Shown in pieces: positions 18,729 through 27,636 of a stretch of 64,000 nucleotides of DNA; position 1 is the stretch's first letter; each line of letters opens with the position of its first letter. The position numbers and the translations under genes are program-made. Origin of the DNA: CAYRHN01 sp964424115 (GTDB lineage: Bacteria; Chloroflexota; Anaerolineae; Anaerolineales; Anaerolineaceae); assembly GCA_964424115.1 (NCBI GenBank), contig CAYRHN010000005.1, positions 1 to 64,000 on the forward strand, read 5' to 3'. A model generated the notes under the pieces. The model was not told where the DNA came from and did no database searches. It saw only the letters and a list, made by a program, of their open reading frames with translations.

Positions 18729-19835
18729 ATGATAAATACAGATCACTTTCTTCCCGGTCTGGAACTATCGCGCCGTTTCTATTTTGAAGCGGTGCGGCCA
18801 ATCCTGACCCAGCACTTTCCCGACCTGCCGCACTGTGCAGCACGGATCGGCTATGGCAGTGAGGTGCTGGGCTTCGACACCCCCATGTCTATGGATCACG
18901 ACTGGCATCCGCGGGTAGATCTCTTCCTGCGCGAGGAAGACCTGCCCCGGGCGGAGACCATCCGCCAGAGACTAGCCGACCACTTGCCACACACCTTCCT
19001 GGGCATCCCGGTGGATGCCGTACCCGTCCCGGATGAATCCGGTGTGCGGGTGATGAACGCCCAAGACTCCGGGCCAGTGGAGCACGTTATCGCACCCACC
19101 AACCTGAAAGAATTCGTACAACGCCGCACCGGCTGGAACATCTTCCAACCGCTGGAGACCGCCGATTGGCTCAGCCTGCCTTCGCAGACCCTGCGCGAGC
19201 TGACCGCCGGGGAGATCTTCCACGACGACCTGGGCGAACTGACCCGACTGCGAGAAGAGCTGATCTGGTATCCACAGGATGTGTGGTTATACCTGCTGGC
19301 TTCCGGCTGGAACGAGATCGAACAAGAAGAGCATCTCATGCCGAGGGCCGGCTTTACGGGCGACGAACTGGGTTCTGCGGTGATCGGCGCCCGGCTGGTG
19401 AACAGGATCATGCGACAGTGTTTCTTGATGGAGAAACGCTACGCACCATACCCAAAGTGGTTAGGCTCCGATTTTCAGCACCTGAAGTGCGCCGAAGAAA
19501 TGACCCCTCACTTACGGCATGTGAAGCAGGCCCAGGCCTGGCAACCGCGCCAGGCCGCTTTCGGACAGGCCTGCCTGCTGCTGGCCGATATGCACAACGA
19601 ACTGGGGTTGACCCCCCCCATCCCAGCCGAACTGAGCAATTTCCATAATCGGCCATTCCCGGTGATCCACTCCGACCGGTTTGCTATCGCGCTGCGGGAG
19701 CAAATCCAGGATGTGCACCTGCGCCGCTTTGCTGAAAAAGGCCTGATCGGGAACATTGACCAGATCAGCGAGAACGCTGAATTGAAATCGAACATCGCAA
19801 CGTGGCGGGAGAGAATCCGAAAATTATACGAATAA
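18729..19835 (+). CDS. DUF4037 nucleotidyltransferase-like protein
   Basis: A 368-residue protein with the polymerase-beta-like nucleotidyltransferase signature GSEVLGFDTPMSMDHDW at residues 43-59 followed by PRVDLFL, which places it in DUF4037. The fold suggests transfer of a nucleotide to an unknown acceptor; streptomycin-type adenylyltransferases are distant relatives. The start was set at the ATG downstream of the predicted promoter. A small membrane protein gene follows after 25 bp. Confidence 0.82.
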   Translation: MINTDHFLPGLELSRRFYFEAVRPILTQHFPDLPHCAARIGYGSEVLGFDTPMSMDHDWHPRVDLFLREEDLPRAETIRQRLADHLPHTFLGIPVDAVPVPDESGVRVMNAQDSGPVEHVIAPTNLKEFVQRRTGWNIFQPLETADWLSLPSQTLRELTAGEIFHDDLGELTRLREELIWYPQDVWLYLLASGWNEIEQEEHLMPRAGFTGDELGSAVIGARLVNRIMRQCFLMEKRYAPYPKWLGSDFQHLKCAEEMTPHLRHVKQAQAWQPRQAAFGQACLLLADMHNELGLTPPIPAELSNFHNRPFPVIHSDRFAIALREQIQDVHLRRFAEKGLIGNIDQISENAELKSNIATWRERIRKLYE

Positions 19836-19860
19836 ATTTACCCCCCAGGAGTCCAAGACA

Positions 19861-20121
19861 TTGAAAAACGTTTGGTATTTTTTACAAGGGTTGGCCGTAT
19901 TGCTGGTGATCGGTGCCCCCCTCCTCGGTTATGCACTGGGACAACCGCTGGTCGGCTGGTTGGTCTTTGCCGGACTGATCGGCCTGCACCTGTATGAACT
20001 GACCATCACCATTCCCCTGGCGCGCAAAAAAAGCATCCCTACCGGCGAGGCAATCACCAAAACGATGTTGTTCGGCTTCACCTGGTGGGTACCGGTCAAA
20101 AGAGGGATATTCGTGAAGTAA
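19861..20121 (+). CDS. Small membrane protein (86 aa)
   Basis: Two hydrophobic segments (about 8-27 and 33-50) and a basic C-terminus. It starts at TTG with AGGAG 9 bp upstream and follows the DUF4037 gene by 25 bp, ending at a strong terminator. I do not recognise a family with certainty. Confidence 0.7.
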   Translation: MKNVWYFLQGLAVLLVIGAPLLGYALGQPLVGWLVFAGLIGLHLYELTITIPLARKKSIPTGEAITKTMLFGFTWWVPVKRGIFVK

Positions 20122-20165
20122 TGGTTATGGTGTTGGCTGCTCCAACACCATAACCAAATATTTTT
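20122..20165 (+). terminator. Intrinsic terminator
   Basis: A perfect 15-bp stem (20122-20136 with 20142-20156; arms TGGTTATGGTGTTGG and its complement) with loop CTGCT, followed by AATATTTTT. It closes the DUF4037 operon between convergent genes. Confidence 0.9.
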
Positions 20166-20604
20166 ACAGCCCGCCGAAGATCTTGGCGAAAAAGCGGTGC
20201 ACCTTGTGGAAGGATTTGACCGGCTCGGCGTACATCAGGATGCACTTGCCAGTAACGATGCTAACGCCCAGCTCTTTGGCTGCGCTCTCCGCCTCGGGGG
20301 ATTGAGAACCCTGCTGCAGCCAGGCACGCTTGAGGCCGATCTGGGCCGCCTCGCGCAGTACTCCGGCGGTGTGCGCTGGTTTGGTGTTGATCACCACCGC
20401 ATCCACCTTACCCTGCAGGGCGGCCAGGTTGGGGTAGCACGGATCACCATCAGCCTTGGCCAGGGTGGGGTGTACGGCAAAGACCTGGTAGCCGCGCTCC
20501 TTGAGCTCCTTGTAGATCATGTTGCCAAATTTTTGTGGATTACTGGAAACTCCCACCACAGCCAGCCGTTTTGAATGGATGAATTCTTCAATTAATGGAT
20601 TCAT
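20164..20604 (-). CDS. CoA-binding domain protein (YccU-like)
   Basis: A 146-residue single-domain protein of the CoA-binding family, a Rossmann-type fold related to succinyl-CoA synthetase alpha. It shows VVGVSSNPQKFGN near the N-terminus, the VFAVHP strand, and the C-terminal KCILMYAEP segment. The ATG at 20604 has AAGGAT 7 bp upstream and was preferred to an ATG five codons earlier. Its biochemical role is unknown. Confidence 0.85.
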   Translation of the reverse strand: MNPLIEEFIHSKRLAVVGVSSNPQKFGNMIYKELKERGYQVFAVHPTLAKADGDPCYPNLAALQGKVDAVVINTKPAHTAGVLREAAQIGLKRAWLQQGSQSPEAESAAKELGVSIVTGKCILMYAEPVKSFHKVHRFFAKIFGGL

Positions 20605-20787
20605 TTTGCTATCCTTCATACAAAATTGGGGAATGGATAAGATTATAACGGGTTTATCAATTTTTTTGTGAAATTCCTATAAATCGCTATTCATATCGGA
20701 CATCTGTCGGATGAAAGCCAGCAATCTGTATGCTAAGATTAATCGAGATAATTTTTATTCATCTTCAAACACATCTCCAGGTTTCCC

Positions 20788-21786
20788 ATGCAACCGTTTG
20801 ATGTTCTCACCCCGCGCGGACAACAGCGCCGGCTGTTGAAATTAGCCTACCAGGTAATGAAGAATTACGATCTGGAAGTACGCCAGATCACTTTCTTGAC
20901 CATGGCCACCAATGTGCTCTACAAAGTGGTCACCCGTGGCGGGGAGAAATTTGCGCTGCGCTTCTATTCCGACAAGGACAGCACCTTAGAGGAAAACCGC
21001 ACCGAGTTGTACTGGCTGAAAGCGATCTGCCGAGATGTGGACCTGCGGGTGATCCAGCCGGTGCTGCGCAAAGACGGTGAAATGATCAACGTATGCGAGA
21101 TGGCTGGGCTGCCGCCAGGCAAGCGCTGCGCGCTCTTCCGCTGGATCCCGGGCACGCCGCTGGCCGAACAGATCACCCCCGCATACTACCACCAACTGGG
21201 CGAGATCATGGCGCGTCTGCACACGCACGCCGAGAGCCTACACCTGCCGCCGGAGATCCGCCCCAAGCGCTGGGACAAGGTATTTTACTACCCGGACGAA
21301 AAACCGATCTACCACCTGCCGCAGTACCGCTCGCTGTTTTCCACGGAACGGATCGCGCTAATGGACGAAGCTGTGCGGCGGCTGGACGCCTTCCTGCCCA
21401 CCCTCTACGAACGCGGCGAGCCGCCCATCCTGATCCACGGCGATCTGCACCCCTGGAACGTGCATGTTTTCCGTGGGCAACTGTATGTGTTGGATTTTGA
21501 GGATGTGCTGCTGGGCTACCCGGTGCAAGATGTGGCCGTGACCCTGTATTATGGACGCGACCGCGAAGATTATCCAGAGCTGGCTGCCGCCTTCCGAGAG
21601 GGCTATACCGGCGTGCGCGCCTGGCCGGCCCGTTCTGAGGATGAGCTGCGCCTGCTGATGGCGGCGCGCAACACCAATTTCATCAATTATGTGGCCGAGA
21701 TCGATCCAGACGCGGAGAGCTCGCTGGGGAGAATGTTCGCGCGGTTGAAGGGATTCCTGGAAGTAGAGGAACTGGCACGGGCTTAA
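20788..21786 (+). CDS. APH/choline-kinase-fold phosphotransferase
   Basis: A 332-residue kinase of the aminoglycoside phosphotransferase family. The catalytic loop HGDLHPWNVHV and the metal-binding LDFEDVLLGYP lie near 216-245. In bacteria, such proteins (SrkA/YihE-like or homoserine-kinase-like) act on small hydroxylated substrates or proteins; nothing here points to antibiotic resistance. An extended -10 (TGCTAAGAT, 20731-20739) lies about 50 bp upstream. Confidence 0.82.
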   Translation: MQPFDVLTPRGQQRRLLKLAYQVMKNYDLEVRQITFLTMATNVLYKVVTRGGEKFALRFYSDKDSTLEENRTELYWLKAICRDVDLRVIQPVLRKDGEMINVCEMAGLPPGKRCALFRWIPGTPLAEQITPAYYHQLGEIMARLHTHAESLHLPPEIRPKRWDKVFYYPDEKPIYHLPQYRSLFSTERIALMDEAVRRLDAFLPTLYERGEPPILIHGDLHPWNVHVFRGQLYVLDFEDVLLGYPVQDVAVTLYYGRDREDYPELAAAFREGYTGVRAWPARSEDELRLLMAARNTNFINYVAEIDPDAESSLGRMFARLKGFLEVEELARA

Positions 21787-21800
21787 CCGCGAAGAATAAG

Positions 21801-21838
21801 AAAGGGCGCCCAGCGTTCCCGGCGGGCGACCCTTTGTT
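21801..21838 (+). terminator. Likely terminator of the phosphotransferase gene
   Basis: AAAGGG (21801-21806) pairs with CCCTTT (21830-21835), with an inner GCCC/GGGC stem, followed by TTTGTTAA. It stands between convergent genes. Confidence 0.6.
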
Positions 21839-21898
21839 AAGGCTTTACCCTCTGATAGAACATGGCGGGGCGCCCTTACATAGACTGGGGGATATAGG

Positions 21899-23242
21899 TC
21901 AGGTTTTCCGGTCCAACATATACCCCAGGGCGCGCTCCTTAATGCGCGTGATAGCAGCAAGGTCAAATTGATCCTGACGGTATTTCAAGACCAGGTGCAT
22001 GCAGCCGTCGACGGTCATCGTATTGAGCGAGAGGCGGGTGCTGGGGGAAATGGGAGGAAATGGCAGGAGGGTCTCCAGGTGGTGCGGGCCATCCATCGCG
22101 GGTAACTCGATGCGGCCGATGTTGCTGAGGTTCAGGCAGCGCGGATCACCGACCAACCCGGCGATGCGGCTGACCAGGCGGTAGGCGGGCGTCCAGCGGT
22201 TGGAGCAGAAGGCCGCACCCAGGCCATCCACCAGGCGCGGGTCAAGTTCGTCCAGCACCAGGGTCTGGAACAGCTTCGACCGGTCTTCCATGCTGCGGTG
22301 AATCAGGGCGTGAAATTCGCGCGCCAGGTCCCAGAAGGAGACCCCCGCGCGGGCAGGCAGGCGCAGGTTAACAGCCGAGGCATATACCCCCACCGCCCGG
22401 CCGGGGGGTGGGGAGACGCGGTCGCCGATGTTCACCGCCACCCACAACTGGTAGGTATCAGAAAATTCCTGCGGCCAATCCCCATCACGCGCGAGAGAAA
22501 AGGCCGCCGCCAGCGCACCGCCGACCGAGACGCCGTTCTGCTTGCAGCGGGCAGCTAGTGCAGAGGTCTCAGCGGGGGATAGTTGGAAGTACAGCGCATC
22601 ATTATGCTGGCGCTCCCAGTACTGGCGGTGAAACTCGCGGTATTGGGTGAAATTGACAACCGGGGGCTTGGACCAAAACCAATTAAGCAGGCGGGCCAGG
22701 ATCCTGAGCGGAAGCGCGTCGAAGGGTGAGTGGGATACGGTCTGCCAGGTGACCAGGGGCGGGTTGGGAAGCGGGGCCACCTCGCGCGCGGGATCGTTCA
22801 ACAGGGCAGCCAGGTCCATCATCACCAGGGTCATGGAATTGCCGTCGCAGATCACATGCGGCGTGACCGCGACCACATCGGAGGAAGCCGGGCTGCGCAG
22901 GAGGAAGAAACGCGCCACCGGGCCGCGCTCAAACTCAAAGGGCAATCGTTCCTGTTCCAGGAAGAGCGCCAACCAATCATCATCGGATGCCTTATCCCGC
23001 ACTTCCAGCGAAAATTCACCCACGCCCGCGCTGGTGAGATAGGCGGAACCGTCCGGTTTAAGACGCACGCGGCTGGCGAGAGGCGGATAGTGCACCTTAA
23101 GCTTGCGCAGTGCGTTTTCCAACAAGGCGGGAGAGACATCTCCGCGCACGCGCGCGACCATGCCCACCGCATGGTAAGGGAGCCACAGGCTGCCGCGCGC
23201 GTAAACGATCTTTTGTTCGTAGATGGCCGGGGTGAAGGGCAT
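21899..23242 (-). CDS. Condensation-domain-like acyltransferase
   Basis: A 447-residue protein of the chloramphenicol acetyltransferase-like superfamily that includes NRPS condensation domains, PapA and wax-ester synthases. The key motif HxxxDG appears as PHVICDG (about 128-134), the structural DxxxR-like segment later. It is free-standing with no adenylation or carrier domain nearby, so it is more like a PapA- or alcohol-acyltransferase than part of an NRPS. The substrate cannot be predicted. Monocistronic, convergent with the upstream kinase gene. Confidence 0.75.
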   Translation of the reverse strand: MPFTPAIYEQKIVYARGSLWLPYHAVGMVARVRGDVSPALLENALRKLKVHYPPLASRVRLKPDGSAYLTSAGVGEFSLEVRDKASDDDWLALFLEQERLPFEFERGPVARFFLLRSPASSDVVAVTPHVICDGNSMTLVMMDLAALLNDPAREVAPLPNPPLVTWQTVSHSPFDALPLRILARLLNWFWSKPPVVNFTQYREFHRQYWERQHNDALYFQLSPAETSALAARCKQNGVSVGGALAAAFSLARDGDWPQEFSDTYQLWVAVNIGDRVSPPPGRAVGVYASAVNLRLPARAGVSFWDLAREFHALIHRSMEDRSKLFQTLVLDELDPRLVDGLGAAFCSNRWTPAYRLVSRIAGLVGDPRCLNLSNIGRIELPAMDGPHHLETLLPFPPISPSTRLSLNTMTVDGCMHLVLKYRQDQFDLAAITRIKERALGYMLDRKT

Positions 23243-23314
23243 GGATATATTGTATCTGTTTTTTAGCGCTTAAGGCCAGAAAACAGGGCTGCTTCCGGGA
23301 AGAATTTACCCCTG

Positions 23315-23335
23315 AACACGGATGGAACGGATCTT
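23315..23335. repeat. AACACGGAT repeat, copy 1
   Basis: AACACGGATGGAACGGATCTT, followed by TTTGCGCCTTA. The same word set recurs at 28570, 38157, 39580 and 59423, always between or at the very ends of genes. Confidence 0.65.
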
Positions 23336-23374
23336 GGCGTTTCTTTGCGCCTTAGCAGCCTGGCGGTGAGATCA

Positions 23375-25195
23375 TCATCCCGCGAACTGGCGCTGGTAAA
23401 GGGCGGCGTAGGCTCCGCCGCGGGCGAGCAATTCCTCGTGCTTGCCCTGCTCGACGATCTTGCCGTCCTGCACCACGCAGATCAGGTCCGCGTCGCGGAT
23501 GGTGCTGAGGCGGTGGGCGATCACCACCGCGGTGCGGCCGTGGAAGAGCGTGCGCAGGGCCTGCTGGATGAGCAGCTCGGTGCTGGAATCGACGTTAGAG
23601 GTAGCCTCATCAAGGATCAAAATGGGCGGGCTGGTGAGGATGGCGCGCGCGATGCAAACCAACTGGCGCTGCCCGACCGAAAGGTTGGCGGCGCCCTCCA
23701 GCACGCGGGTGTTGTAACCCTCCGGCTTGGAGACGATGAAATCGTGGGCGTTGGCCATGCGCGCGGCCTGCTCCACTTCGCCATCCGTGGCCTCGGGGCG
23801 GCCAAAGCGGATGTTATCGCCGATCGTGCCGGAGAAGAGGAACGAATCCTGGGGAACCAGGCCGATCTGGTGGTGGAGCGAATGCTGGGTGACCGAACGG
23901 ACATCCGTGCCGTCGATGCGCACCGTCCCGCCGCTGACATCATAAAAGCGGGCGATCAGGTTGCCGATGGAGGTCTTGCCCGCCCCGGTCGGGCCGACCA
24001 GCGCTACGGTCTGGCCGGGCTGGATGCGCAGATCGACCGCGTGCAGTACGTCCGGCAGTTCGGGGCGGTAGCGGAAGGTGACCTGGTCGAAAACGATCTC
24101 GCCCTTCACGGGAGGCATTTCCCCGGCGCCGGGAGCATCCTGCACATCCGGCGGGGTATCGAGCAACTTGACCACTTGCTCGCCGCCGGCCATGGCCGAC
24201 TGCATGGTGGTGTAGACGCGGCTGAGCTCCTGGACCGGCTGGAAGAAGCGGGTGACATACGAGAGGAACGCCACCAAGACGCCCAGGGTGACCTGTTCCC
24301 CGACCATGCGCCCGCCGAAGAAGAGCACGATGGCAGTGGCAAGGACGGAGAGGAATTCGATGGCAGGAAGGAATATGAACGACAGGTTCATGGCGTTGAT
24401 GGCCGCCTCGCGGTTGGCGTCGTTGACCTGGTTGAAGCGCTCGTGGCTGGTGTTCTCCTGCCCAAAGGCCTGGATAACGCGCACGCCGGAGATATCCTCG
24501 GCCAGACCGCCGACCACGCGCGCCACCTGGGTGCGCGTCTCGCGGAAGGCCACCCGCGCGCGGCGAGAGAACCAGAGCGTGACCAGCACCATCAGCGGCA
24601 GGACGATGAAGGTCATCAGCGCCAGGGCCGGACTCATACTGAGCATGATAATGATAATGCCGAGCAGGACCAGCACATCCCCGATCAGGGTGATGACGCC
24701 TTGCGAAAGCAGCTCGTTGATGGTGGCCACGTCGTTCATCACGCGCGAGACGGTCACGCCGACGATGTGGGTGTCGTGGTAGCCGAGCGAAAGGCGCTGC
24801 AACTGGGTGAAAAGCGCGCTGCGCAGGTTGGCCAGCACACGCTGACCGACCCAGGAGAGCAAATACTGCTGAGCGGCCGTCGCAATGTACAGCCCGATGA
24901 AGGCCGCGCCGGTCAGCAGCACCATCTGCACCAGCCCATCCCGGTCGCCAGCGGTGATGTACTGGTCGACGATCAGCTTGAGCAGGTAGGGGGTAAGGAG
25001 GGTGAAGGCGGTGGCAAAGAGCATGGCCAGGAAGCCCAGGAACATGCGCTTGCCGTAGGGGCGCAGGAAGGCCAGCAGGCGCGCCACCACGCGGCGGTTG
25101 AAGACCTGGCCGCGCAGGTCCTCGCCGCGGGCGAATTCTTCCATCGCGCCGCGCGGGCCCATTCCCGGATTGGTAACGCCGATGCCAAAGCCCAT
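23375..25195 (-). CDS. ABC exporter half-transporter, catalytic-site partner
   Basis: A 606-residue type IV ABC exporter half: membrane domain with six helices (about 45-340) and a C-terminal NBD. Walker A is GPTGAGKTS, Walker B ILILDEATSNVD has the catalytic Glu, and the signature is the variant LSVGQ. It follows another half-transporter on the same strand. In heterodimers of the TM287/288 type one subunit has a degenerate Walker B and the other a variant signature, which is exactly the pattern here. Substrate unknown; multidrug or lipid export are typical. Confidence 0.9.
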   Translation of the reverse strand: MGFGIGVTNPGMGPRGAMEEFARGEDLRGQVFNRRVVARLLAFLRPYGKRMFLGFLAMLFATAFTLLTPYLLKLIVDQYITAGDRDGLVQMVLLTGAAFIGLYIATAAQQYLLSWVGQRVLANLRSALFTQLQRLSLGYHDTHIVGVTVSRVMNDVATINELLSQGVITLIGDVLVLLGIIIIMLSMSPALALMTFIVLPLMVLVTLWFSRRARVAFRETRTQVARVVGGLAEDISGVRVIQAFGQENTSHERFNQVNDANREAAINAMNLSFIFLPAIEFLSVLATAIVLFFGGRMVGEQVTLGVLVAFLSYVTRFFQPVQELSRVYTTMQSAMAGGEQVVKLLDTPPDVQDAPGAGEMPPVKGEIVFDQVTFRYRPELPDVLHAVDLRIQPGQTVALVGPTGAGKTSIGNLIARFYDVSGGTVRIDGTDVRSVTQHSLHHQIGLVPQDSFLFSGTIGDNIRFGRPEATDGEVEQAARMANAHDFIVSKPEGYNTRVLEGAANLSVGQRQLVCIARAILTSPPILILDEATSNVDSSTELLIQQALRTLFHGRTAVVIAHRLSTIRDADLICVVQDGKIVEQGKHEELLARGGAYAALYQRQFAG

Positions 25196-25233
25196 GAGTT
25201 ATGCTCCTGCTCCGCATGAGAGATCTTGCCATA

Positions 25234-25317
25234 CGTAGGGGCGGGTCTGAGACCCGCCCCTACGCGCAAAGGCGAAGGAGATTGCTTCGCTTCCTGCGGG
25301 CGCTCGCAATGCCATGA
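25234..25317. repeat. Palindrome (family 1) next to a half CATTGCGAG element
   Basis: CGTAGGGGCGGGTC, loop TGA, exact complement (25234-25264, a 14-bp stem). It is followed at about 25278-25317 by GGAGATTGCTTCG and CTCGCAATG, which are the right half of the element seen whole at 27373-27513. Both lie between the two ABC half-transporter genes. Confidence 0.75.
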
Positions 25318-25380
25318 TTAAGGTTTTTTTCGTGTATTTCGTTTGATTTGTGTGTTTCGTGATCATCTTGTTCGCTTCTT

Positions 25381-25405
25381 GTAGACAGGCTGAAGCCTGC
25401 GCTAC
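25381..25405. repeat. Imperfect palindrome overlapping the ABC gene stop codon
   Basis: GTAGACAGGCT, GA, AGCCTGCGCTAC fold together with one mismatch. The stop codon of the upstream-lying ABC gene (25402-25404, minus strand) is inside the repeat. Confidence 0.6.
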
Positions 25406-27186
25406 GATGGCAGAGTAGAAGATTGCGGTTTCAACTGCTGGCGGTAGTAATTCTGGTAGATAGGCGAGGATTGCAACAGATCGGCATGTTTGCCGCGGGC
25501 CACAATGCGGCCTTTGTCCAGCACCAGGATCAGGTCGGCGCGCTGGACGGTGCTCATGCGGTGGGCAATGACAAAGGTGGTGCGGTTCTGCATGACCCGC
25601 TCCAGGGCCAGCTGGATGAGGTGCTCGGTCTGGGTATCCACGCTGGAGGTGGCGTCGTCTAAGATGAGGATGCGCGGATCGGTGAGCAGGGCGCGGGCGA
25701 TGGCCACGCGCTGCTTTTGCCCGCCGGAGAGGGTCATGCCGCGTTCGCCCACCTCGGTATCGTAGCCGTGGGCGGTCTGCAGAATGAATTCATGCGCCTG
25801 GGCATCTCGGGCAGCCTGTTCGATCTCGGTCTGGGTGGCGTCCGGCTTGCCAAAGGCAATGTTCTCGCGGATGGAAGCGGCAAAGAGGGTGCTCTCCTGC
25901 AGGACCATGCCGATCTGCCCGCGCAGGGAATTGACGGTCACGCCGCGGATATCGACCCCGTCGATGGTGATGCGCCCGGCGGAGGGATCGTAAAAACGCG
26001 GGATGAGGTTGACCACGGTGGTCTTGCCCGAGCCGGTCGGGCCAAGCAGGGCGATGACCTGGTTGGGCTCTGCCTCGAAGCTGATCTCCTTCAAAATACC
26101 GCTGTGCTTGCCGTAGGCAAAGGAGACGTTCTCAAAGCGCACCGCGCCGCGCTGCACGGACAGTTCCGGGGCGCCGGGTTCGTCGTGCACGTCCGGGACG
26201 GTGTCGAGGATCTCGAAGATGCGCTCAGCCGAGGCGGCTGCCATCCAGATGGCAGGCAGGATCATGCCCAGGAAGCGCACCGGCGAGACGAGCTGGCCCA
26301 TGTAGCTGGTGAAGGCCACCAGTTCGCCGAGGGTGACCTGCTTGTCGATGACCATCATCCCGCCGGCCAGCAGGATGACCACGCTGCTCAGGTTGGCGAT
26401 CAGGTGCAGGAGGGGCATGCTGGTGGCCTGCAGGCGGGCGGAGTAGGAGGACAGGTCGAACCAGCGCCGGTTTTCGACCTCGAAACGCTCGATCTCGGCA
26501 TCCTGCTGGGAGAAGGTCTTGACCACGCGCGCGCCGCGCAGGTTCTGCTCCACGCGGGTGGTGAGCACGCCGAGTTGTTTTTGGATCTGCAGGGAAAGCG
26601 GGCGGAAGACGCGCCCGAAGCGGATGGACTGGAAGGCGAGCAGGGGAATTGCCACCACGGAAAGCAAACCAAGGGTGGGGTTCATCAGCAGCATCACCAG
26701 CGCGGTGATCAGCATGAGGAAAATGCCTTCCAGAACGCGGAAGGTGGCGCGCCCGGTGAGGAAACGGATGCGTTCCACATCCTGGACAGCGCGCGAGAGC
26801 AGGTCGCCGGCCTCAGCCTGGTCGTGGAAGGAGAAAGAGAGCAGGGTGATCTTGCGCTGGATCTCGTTGCGCAGGTCGAAGGCCACGTTCTGCGAGGCCA
26901 CTTCCGTCCAGCGCCCCTCGAAATAGGTCAGCACGCCCTTGACCAGCACCAGGCCGAGCAGCAGCCCGATCAACTTAGCCAGGTAATCATAGTCAGCACC
27001 GCCGATGCCGCGGTCGATGGCCAGCAGGATGATCTGCGGGCTGAGGATGCTGAGGATGTCGATCAGCACCATGGTGCTGTAGGCCCCGGCGGTCAGCTTC
27101 CAATGCGGGCGCAAATAGCCAAAACAGCGCCATAACAGGCGCCATTGGGAAGGGCTGGGGGGCTTGGGGATGGAAACCGCAGTCAT
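25402..27186 (-). CDS. ABC exporter half-transporter, degenerate-site partner
   Basis: A 594-residue ABC exporter half with six membrane helices and an NBD with Walker A GPTGSGKTT, canonical signature LSGGQ, but Walker B ILILDDATSSVD, where Asp replaces the catalytic Glu. It most likely dimerises with the product of the next gene (23375-25195). The ATG at 27186 was chosen because the ATG at 27198 lies inside a TATAAT box; there is no ribosome-binding site, so a leader of only a few bases is likely. Confidence 0.9.
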   Translation of the reverse strand: MTAVSIPKPPSPSQWRLLWRCFGYLRPHWKLTAGAYSTMVLIDILSILSPQIILLAIDRGIGGADYDYLAKLIGLLLGLVLVKGVLTYFEGRWTEVASQNVAFDLRNEIQRKITLLSFSFHDQAEAGDLLSRAVQDVERIRFLTGRATFRVLEGIFLMLITALVMLLMNPTLGLLSVVAIPLLAFQSIRFGRVFRPLSLQIQKQLGVLTTRVEQNLRGARVVKTFSQQDAEIERFEVENRRWFDLSSYSARLQATSMPLLHLIANLSSVVILLAGGMMVIDKQVTLGELVAFTSYMGQLVSPVRFLGMILPAIWMAAASAERIFEILDTVPDVHDEPGAPELSVQRGAVRFENVSFAYGKHSGILKEISFEAEPNQVIALLGPTGSGKTTVVNLIPRFYDPSAGRITIDGVDIRGVTVNSLRGQIGMVLQESTLFAASIRENIAFGKPDATQTEIEQAARDAQAHEFILQTAHGYDTEVGERGMTLSGGQKQRVAIARALLTDPRILILDDATSSVDTQTEHLIQLALERVMQNRTTFVIAHRMSTVQRADLILVLDKGRIVARGKHADLLQSSPIYQNYYRQQLKPQSSTLPS

Positions 27187-27337
27187 CGCGCCTGTCATTA
27201 TACTGCGATTGGAAGAGGATCAAACCGCGGGGGCGCCAAGAGGCGAAGAAAAAGGAGAAAAAGCGTACGAATGTCATGCTGGAACGAATCTCTTTTTAAC
27301 CGCAGATAAACGCGGATTGAATATTCTCGATAAAGAA

Positions 27338-27536
27338 CTAGCCACCTGACAGTTTTAAGCTCATAAACCATGCGTCATTGCGAGGAGGGCTTTAGCCCCC
27401 CGAAGCAATCCCAAATAAGGCACAAGAGTTAGAATTTCAGGGAGATTGCTCACCTGCACTTGCCGCAGGTGCAAGTGTCGCCCCATGCGGGGCTCGCTAT
27501 GCTCGCAATGACGTATCCAAACTTTCAGGTGGCTAA
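27338..27536. mobile_element. MITE-like element, about 199 bp, with 17-bp inverted ends and 8-bp direct repeat
   Basis: The ends TAGCCACCTGACAGTTT (27339-27355) and AAACTTTCAGGTGGCTA (27519-27535) are inverted repeats with one mismatch. The flanks carry the direct repeat ATAAAGAA at 27330-27337 and 27537-27544, directly abutting the element. Nested inside is a second inverted repeat, CGTCATTGCGAG (27373-27384) and CTCGCAATGACG (27502-27513), with GAAGCAATC and GAGATTGCTC arms and a small internal hairpin. There is no coding region, so it would depend on a transposase from elsewhere. It fills most of a 450-bp gap without genes; the rest of that gap (27199-27337) shows nothing I recognise. Confidence 0.75.
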
Positions 27537-27636
27537 ATAAAGAATGACCGTTGTTTTCGAAACCTTTTCTCCGAATTGGCGCATTCCTCTCCGCCCTTTA
27601 TGCTACAATCCTCTTATCCCAATCCCTCAGGGGTCT

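Noticed and set aside
20788..21786. Aminoglycoside resistance gene
   Set aside because: Only the general APH fold motifs are present; many such proteins are housekeeping kinases and the context gives no resistance signal.
21899..23242. Part of an NRPS cluster
   Set aside because: No adenylation, carrier or thioesterase domains are nearby; the condensation-like protein stands alone.
23345..25219. A long open frame (over 600 codons) antisense to the ABC exporter gene
   Set aside because: It mirrors the codon bias of the high-GC gene on the other strand, has low-complexity His/Asp/Gly-rich translation and no family resemblance. The same holds for long antisense frames over the second ABC gene and over the glycyl radical genes.
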